Shown here: in pieces, positions 56,955 through 64,000 of the stretch
Layout: each line of letters begins with the position of its first letter
Position numbering within the stretch: the first letter of the stretch is position 1
Notes under the pieces: generated by a model
The model's database searches: none
The model's input: the letters and a program-made list of their open reading frames with translations, nothing else
Told to the model about the DNA's origin: nothing
Position numbers and translations under genes: made by a program
Assembly: GCA_030490835.1 (NCBI GenBank)
Contig: CM059971.1
Coordinates: 6,678,007 to 6,742,006, forward strand
DNA length: 64,000 nucleotides
Origin: Annona cherimola
Taxonomy: Eukaryota > Streptophyta > Magnoliopsida > Magnoliales > Annonaceae
Direction of reading: 5' to 3'

Positions 56955-59900
56955 GGTATATTGCGTTATGCCTACCACATAGTAGAATTCGAAATGCTTG
57001 CGGGGTTTTGCATTTTGGTCCTTCTAGCTATGCGAACTTGCTTTCTATCCCACAACTTTTACGTATTTGCTTTTTAAATCTTTTAAATGTGCCCTATTTG
57101 CATTTTAGTTTATGATGTTAAAACCTTGCTGTTAACTGTATATATGAGTCAACTCATGCTCATGAGTTGCTCGTAAACATAAATTGAATAATTTTATTTA
57201 AATATAATTTATCCTGTACTTGAACAAGCCTTCTATTCCCACTCTAGACGTTCAAATATGGAATTTATCTCGAATTCATCATAAAATTAGATTTCATAAG
57301 CCCAATATACTCAAAAATAATTTTTTCTAAATACAGACCAATTTGAAATTTCATAGACAATGGGTTATCTTAGTCTTTTAATTATTTTGTAAATGAAATG
57401 TTTTTAATAAGTCTTATACACCCATCAAATAATAATAAAAATAATAATAATAAGTCTTATATATTTTATGTATATCGTATTTAAATAACTCATATAAAAG
57501 GCATGAGATCTTCTTATGCATGTAAAATAAGTGTACTCTAAATATCTAATCATGCATCAATTAATCCATATGTAATTTTAACCCGTTTAAGATAAACAAT
57601 TGGAAATCATAGATCCCACCAAATACAACTCATAAATTCTATTGCATACATAAGAATACATTTCCCACGACTTACAAATTCAATTTATATTAGAAATTTG
57701 AACTACGTATCACATATATTACTTTTTCCATGAGTGTGACCATCACACTTGAACTTAACTCAAAAATTCATAGTTTGTACAACCTATCCACATGGCTACC
57801 TAGTTAAGCTCTCTTTTATTTTATTTAATTTAACTCATACATGAGTATTTTTATTAAATACTTACAATAATTTTAGCACTCGCCATTTATACATTAAAAT
57901 TAGCAATTTAGTAAAGGAATTGTACAACATTACGATTTTAGTTTATGTCCTCCATTTTCTTGATTTTAATTATTAAAACTTTACATTCCACTTCAAATTT
58001 ACTAACTTTTATATTTAGAATTTGCAATCCACCTATTTTATCTAAATTAAATGGGTGAACAACTAATTAACTTGGTTGTCGCACTTGAATCTCTACACCC
58101 ACAGCTTAACTTATATATATCTTATCATCTAAAAAATCAGATTAATTATAATTTATGTAAATATAGCATTTAAATGTCATAGCTAATATCCATAGCCCAT
58201 AAACTCAATTAAATAGTTCAATTTTCCAATTTCCTTGCATTTTCATTAATATAAGCATGAAAATCTACACTTTATTCTTACATTAAAATCAATAATCAAT
58301 CATTAGTATTCAACATATATGGACAAATAGTCTAGTTCATAAAATTGTTCTGCTTAAATCCTTTTTAGGCTTACATTTAACTATCCGTGACTTGACATAT
58401 ATACTAACTAACATATTAAACTTATGGGAATTTAAATATTCATCTCATTACTTGAAATTTCTTATATATAACTTTCAAACTCAAATAGTAGTCTCAATCC
58501 AATATAGGCATTAAACTTTTTTTTAACATCTAAAATTTAAAATATATCTTCCATCAAATCACATAAACTTAACAATTAAATGTCAAAAATGACATCTATA
58601 GTTATATATTCAGACTAGGCAATTATTTTTACCCCACTGTCATGAAATTTTTATTCTAGAATTTCTATAATCATTACATTAAACATCATTTTTCCTACTT
58701 TATTATTTCAGCTTTGTTGTTTCATTTATTTAATATAATAAGTAGTCCCCATATACAAGTTACCCATCAATACATCTCATTAAGATTAAATTTTAAACAT
58801 TCTACTCTAGCATTTTGATTTATAACATCTCTAAATTAAAATTAGTTTTTCACATTAATTTACGCACACTCGAATTCATACACATCTTTTTATCCTATCT
58901 TTACACCCTTTGTCCAACTCACTCAATGTTCTAAATCTTGTAATTTTGATCATCAAATAGATTAATAATTGCATATAACTTATCTAAAATGCATTTAAAA
59001 TCAGTTTTTTTATTCTTACCAATTGCCATATTTTAAATAGCTTATATACCTCGCTATAGACTTTAAAATTTAGGGATTCTTCCCTCTTTCATTTGCACAT
59101 AATATAAATTCAACAAATTTAACATTTCCAACCTTGCACCCTCCATATGTCCATACCACTTCTATTAGCTGCCACCCATTTTTTCTTCATATCTATTTAG
59201 CTCTAAAATCACATTTAAAAGAAAAATCATTTTGTATGCATTCAATTAAAAAGCCGTATGCCTCCAATATAATTTTCATAGTTGTTCATTTTGTTATTTG
59301 TCACATAAATCTAGTTTTTGGCTTTTAATTATAGATATTTCATTCCATCCTGCTATATATATTAAAACAACTAAATCTAAATTTTTTCCATCCAAATCAC
59401 ATGCTTAAGGGAATTTGCATCATTGCCTTATCATAGTTACCATGACCAATTCAATTTTACCATCTTACAACTTAAAAATCACGCATAAACTATTCTCTAC
59501 ACAATTTACATAAGAGCCCCATGCCCGGTTCATTTTTTTTCCAACTACCCTATATCTAGTGTTGGATAAAATTTCATATTCTTTTTGCATCCCCACGATT
59601 TAGAATTTAAAACTCTTTTACCTCACAATTTTCTAACATACATGCGCTTACGGATAAGGAAGTATAGGAAAAATTTAGGATCATTAAACCATGGCTGTTC
59701 ATCAATTTAAATAATTTAAATAGGGACCATTTAACTAGAATTAATTAATATACTTCGCTATTTTATTCAGTAGTAACATCTTAACTCGTCATTACTTATT
59801 TATTAATTATCTTTTTTCTTACTTTATAATTTTAGGTCATTAATTTATATTCAATTTCATTAATTTCATGGCACAAAATTTACATTTACTTATATTATAT

Positions 59901-62580
59901 GTTGGTTGCAATTTAAAATTTGTAGTTACTACATAAGGGAACGATAACTAAAGATATAACAACCAGATTTAAATAAGAGAAAAAAAAACGAAGGCATTCG
60001 GTGCCAATAATGTAATAGCTATTAAAAAAAAAAATCTAAGCTCCTTTTGTTGACAAAAGAGAAAAGGGTGGAATTCATTACGACAGATGGCAAATGGCAA
60101 TTATGACTAACTATTTTTGGTTGCTATTAGTATAAAAAGGAGGAAGTGAAGAGTTGGGTTCTCCATCATGTAAAACAAGGGAAGTGGAGACAAAGAAGAA
60201 GAAGTGATTCTGAAGGTACGACTGCACAAAATTACTTCCTGGTTAGTTTTGTTCATTTTATAATATCCGCAACTTATTTCTTAGATCTAAGCCATCCATG
60301 ATATTTTTAGCATGATTAATAGTGGCAGAAGTGTTATTGGAATTTTTATTGTGGCCGTTTTACTAATTTAAAGAAGGGTAGCAAGCAAATGGTAGAAAAC
60401 GCAATACGATGAAATAAATATATTTTTCGACATAATTAAAAAGTTATGATCATATAATAGTAAGACAATTATTTGCTTAGCTTTCTACAAAATTTCAGCT
60501 TCATCGAAATTATTAGTTTTCAGATATCATGATTAAGAAATCTTGGGAGTGGTGATTACGAATTTTAAGAAGAAAAACACAAAGTAATTTTTATAGAAAA
60601 TGCTAATACGATCCTTTAGAAACATTTTTTGGAAGATTTTACAACGTGTATGATGAATGAATCTAGTTAAAATTAAATTTAAATATCTATGTGAAGACAT
60701 ATTTAATTTTAAACCTTTATTAAGCACATTATGTTAAATCTGAAGACAGGAGCATTATTTTGAGAAATGGATTATCTAGACTAGAGAAAATAATTTTGAA
60801 AGCTTGCACCTAAAATTTTAGATCAAATGAATGTTTCTATTTAGAGATTCAAATTATTTTTATTAAAGAATGTTGATCGTTAAAAGAGATAATAACAAAA
60901 AAGAAAACTTCTAAGATTCTCAGATTCATCCTAGTAAATCCCTCCGTGGGTATGTCAATTAGGTAAATAAAAATTTTCATATTTTATTGTTTAAGATTTG
61001 ACGAGAACTTTAAGTTTTTGAAATGCACCCAAATTTTCCCAAACTTTATAGTTTTATAGCAAATCTAGATTAAATAAAGAACCTCAATATATGCCTTAGA
61101 GAAAAATTGTAACTCGTTTGGGCTGTTTCTGGAACTACTGAACTCAATAGATAGGGAAGAAATTTACAAGGAGGGAGGAGGAAGAAAAATATAATAATTT
61201 TGACTTTTGAAGAAAATTTATAGAAAACTCTTCCTGAATTTGTGATTTTATGAAAAATGCATTTATTTTCAAGAAATTATAGAAATGCCAAAATCTTCTT
61301 GGGAAATTTGCGGGAGAGATTTCTAAAAAGATTATTATAGAATAACCTTCTGACTTGTAGAGAAATTTCAGAAAGAAAGTATCAGAAAAATTACAAAAAA
61401 GCTTCTCAAAAATGAAATATTTTACAACAATGTCTTATATTAGCTAGAAATTCATAGAATAGTTTCTAAAAAAATATCGCATATAAAATATTCCTATTTG
61501 AGTACTAGAGAATAACAATAGTAGCTCATTTTGGCAATATATGGAGGCCCATGAATCGTCAAAATTATTTTGGACACAGATTTTGATATTAATGTCTGAT
61601 GTAGTGATTCTACTGTCGATTTCTATATTTTTGAATGTTTTGAGATCATTGGATGGGTTGGATTGTCTATTAGAGATTACTATGAGAAGTTATTGATGGG
61701 CAGATTTTAATATTGGAGATTTCACCTGATTTTGAACTATTAAGATGATAATAGAGATTTTTAAGAATTAAGCTTATCATTTAACGTTTGATCTAATTGA
61801 GATGAACTTGAAAAGTTGATGTAAGTGAAATAATTGATTAATTTTAGAGGATTTTTATGATCTCAACAGTTGAGCGAAGTAAAAATTTATCAGATCTCAA
61901 GATGGTGAATTAGAGTGAAGTATAAGGTAAGTACGATCTTTTCTAATTTGTAAGCAGGAGTTTTGAATTGAGTTTTAGGATTTTCTATGTTTTCCAGTGT
62001 ATGTGATGGGTCATGCTAATGTATTTTGATGTGAATTTGATAGATTTTAGTTCAACAAATTTTATACGATTTATGCAGTATTTATTTCCAAAGTGGTTTC
62101 AGTTTATTATTTGTCTTGCACTTGAGAAAATATGATTTAGCAAGTCATAAGCATAATGTTTAAATGAACGAGCATAACATGAGAAAGATGGTTTAAAGTT
62201 AAAGTTATGATTAAGGGCTTAACAGATGCTTGAGTTTGATGAGCTACTAAGCTAAAAGAAAAAGTAAGGCTTGACAAATGCTCGAGTTCTGTGGGCCACT
62301 AAGCCAAAAGAGGAAGTAAAGTTAAATCGTTAAATGCAAGAGCATAAGCAGTTGTATTGAAATATGAGCATAAGCATTGACATGTTAAATATTTGTAAAA
62401 GTTTTAGTTTTTTAACTGAATGTTTTTTAAGCTGATTTTTAGTATTTAGCAGTTTTCATTGACTACCTTACTTAATGAGTTTACTCAAACTCACTGATGC
62501 GAGCCAAGTGCTTGTCATTAAGAGCACTATAATTACCAATTTAATTAAAAATAACCAAAAAATTAAAACTAAGACTATGT
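56955..62580. other. Long AT-rich interval, possibly a non-autonomous LTR element
   Basis: No protein domain is recognised in 5.6 kb on either strand. A promoter-like site TATAAAAAGG at 60131-60140 is followed about 50 bp on by a purine-rich leader (GGAGACAAAGAAGAAGAAG) and a GGTACGAC donor-like string. AGGTAAGT near 61927 is another donor-like site. The text near 62215-62500, with two similar units (TGAGCTACTAAGCTAAAAGA / TGGGCCACTAAGCCAAAAGA) and TTACTCAAACTCACT, reminds me of LTR-type non-coding elements. Without a second LTR copy this is only a suggestion. Confidence 0.3.
60131..60140 (+). promoter_or_regulatory. Possible TATA box
   Basis: TATAAAAAGG in a locally richer context, followed by a plausible transcribed leader. 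No coding sequence follows, so if functional it would drive a non-coding or mobile-element transcript. Confidence 0.3.
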
Positions 62581-62645
62581 GGAAGATAATGTAGAATAAT
62601 AGTGAATCAGGTCGGATCCACGAAGAGGTAATAAAGTTATGAATT

Positions 62646-63050
62646 ATTCGAGAGTACTCTGCTTTAAGAGAGATGAGAGAGAAGAAATAGAGAGAGAAAA
62701 GAGAGAAAGAAGGAAGGGAACAGAGAGAGAAAGAAATTAGAGAGAAGACATGGAAGAGGGAAGAGAGAAAATAGCAAAGAAGGTCGGGAGAAGAGAGAAA
62801 GAAGGAAGAGAGAACTAGAGAGAGAGAGAGAAGGGAGAAGTTAGAGAGAGAGGCTAGAGAGAAAAGAAAAGAGGGTAGAGAGAGAAAAAAAATTAGAGAA
62901 GAGAGTGAAGAAGGTGGAGAAAATAGAAAAGAAGGTAAAGAGGATAGAGAAAGAAGAAACGGAAGAAGAAAGAGAGAGAGAAGGAAAAGGAATTAGAAAG
63001 AGAAAAAAGAGGAGAGAAAGAGAAAAGAAATAGAATAATAGAGAGAAGGA
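62646..63050. repeat. GA-rich low-complexity tract
   Basis: About 400 bp of AGAGAGAAAGAAGG-type purine sequence on the plus strand, irregular and without a fixed period. Preceded by GGTCGGATCCACGAAGAGG near 62610. Likely a microsatellite-like expansion in mobile DNA. Confidence 0.85.
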
Positions 63051-63519
63051 AAGTGCAATTACCTAACAATAGTGTAATTTAAATTTAAATTAAGAAAGCA
63101 ATTAAAGGATTACAGAAATAAAATTAGAACTACGGAAGCGGGAAAGAAATTTGCCTTGAATTTAATCTAAAAATTACAAAACATTAAATAAAGCAGTAAT
63201 CTAATTTAAGAATTAAAATTGCAACATTAACAACTACAAACATTAAAAACTATAAAGCAAAAAGAAATAAAAGTTACCTCATCGAGATATGAAGAGTAAA
63301 TCTCTACATAATAAGAATTTTATTACTTAGCCTCACCCACTTAATAAGGTTCCCACAAGAAGAGGTCGCACCTCCAGGGAAAGAGTTTTGTTGTGTGTGG
63401 GAATGTGTGGAGGGCCCATGCTTTTATGCTTATGGGGCACCCTCTCGAGAAGTCTTTGGAATCGATGTGAGATTCCCGTCTCGTTTCCTGCCTTGCCATT
63501 TATTCCTTCACTTTGCTAG
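63051..63519. other. Non-coding interval
   Basis: AT-rich to 63340, then a GC-richer patch (63360-63500). The 64-residue frame there has no recognised domain. Possibly the 3' portion of the element suggested for 57-62.6 kb. Confidence 0.4.
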
Positions 63520-63850
63520 TAGGGGTGTAACTTGGGCCGGGTTGAGCCCGAACCCGGCTTGCTGTACCCGATCTCTAACAGTATTATAACTCACTTTTTT
63601 ATAATCCAAACCGAACCTGGTAAACCCGATTTGTAAATGTGATAAGGTTAGAGTTCAAGTGAACCTGAACCCGAGCCCGATTTCTATTTTATATGTATTA
63701 TAAAATATATTTTATATATAATATTTAAACAATATTTCTTTATTTTTTCGTATTTTATGTTATTTACATTTATAAATACATGTTTGACATATTGTAATCA
63801 TATTATAAATAAAGTATATTATTTTCATTTATATTTATCTTTTATTTCTA
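63520..63850 (+). mobile_element. Left terminus of a hAT-type element
   Basis: It starts TAGGGGTGTAACTTGGGCCG and continues with subterminal CCCGA/CCCGAACC words, as hAT non-autonomous elements often do. Compare the inverse of the terminus at 30000-30013. The right end was not found; the element may continue beyond the window. Confidence 0.5.
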
Positions 63851-63920
63851 TAATCTTCTTCATTTATCTTGTTTTTTATGTTAAAGTTTTTCTAAAGATA
63901 TTCTTTATAAATAATTATTT

Positions 63921-64000
63921 TATTAGTCAGGGCTAAACAAATGCTCCATTTAGTCTACTTCAAAAAACTCATTTACAAAAAAATTTTCTTCATATACTTG
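63921..64000 (+). mobile_element. Left arm of a second copy of the 1414-1803 MITE, cut by window edge
   Basis: TTAGTCAGGGCTAAACAAAT, then CTACTTCAAAAAACTCATTT, matches the left arm at about 1427-1490 and the inverse of the right arm. The preceding TAAATAATTATT also matches the flank at 1399-1410. The rest lies outside the window. Confidence 0.65.

Overview
The window reads as nuclear DNA of a flowering plant. It is AT-rich, has short introns with GT..AG borders, and carries plant-type transposons: L1-type LINEs with a C-terminal RNase H domain, Ty1/copia, BED-finger hAT, and Harbinger and Mutator-like MITEs. It also holds a CC-NB-LRR resistance-gene relic. I cannot name the species. No intact cellular protein-coding gene is visible. 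Nearly everything recognisable is mobile DNA or a pseudogene, often nested. One 100-N assembly gap lies at 55457-55556.

Region by region. 1-10990: AT-rich, with palindromic MITE-like elements (1414-1803, about 3611-3927, 4696-5063, 5409-5652, 6198-6612), a 345-bp-period tandem duplication (576-1262) and larger duplications (6638-7498/7921-8841; about 5100-5900/9440-10370). 11007-16986: an almost complete minus-strand LINE with a 16-bp target-site duplication (TSD), spoiled only by three single-base frameshifts. 18276-18547: a Harbinger-type MITE. 18599-24512: a second, older LINE of the same family with a 17-bp TSD and many stops. 25499-27142: a 1.64-kb solo LTR packed with GTCGAC hairpin motifs, inserted just upstream of a decayed hAT transposase (27172-29190; right terminus about 30013). 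31198-31471: another Harbinger MITE. 31381-33614: a 1.1-kb tandem duplication with a third copy at 46535-46830. 36322-37514: a long foldback element. 37868-44692: a terminal-inverted-repeat element that carries a fragment of an LRR receptor-like gene and a purine-rich array, split by a young copia element (38039-43634, 537-bp LTRs, TSD CATCT). 46894-47428: a solo LTR of a related copia subfamily with a different U3. 49058-52586: a CC-NB-LRR pseudogene (minus). 55557-56181: the C-terminal end of a second hAT transposase with two recognisable introns, cut by the gap; its right terminus is at 56954. 56955-63500: AT-rich, no gene found, possibly a large non-autonomous LTR element. 63520-64000: the left end of another hAT-type element and the start of another palindromic MITE.

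The elements do not form a pathway. They form a stratified insertion record: copia inside a gene-capturing TIR element, a solo LTR inside a hAT relic, and a Harbinger MITE that was then caught in a tandem duplication. The most unusual point is the copia element. Its leader lacks the usual initiator-Met tRNA primer site and at that position carries a 12-nt perfect complement of its own LTR. The competing hairpin within the LTR is also kept in the otherwise divergent solo LTR.
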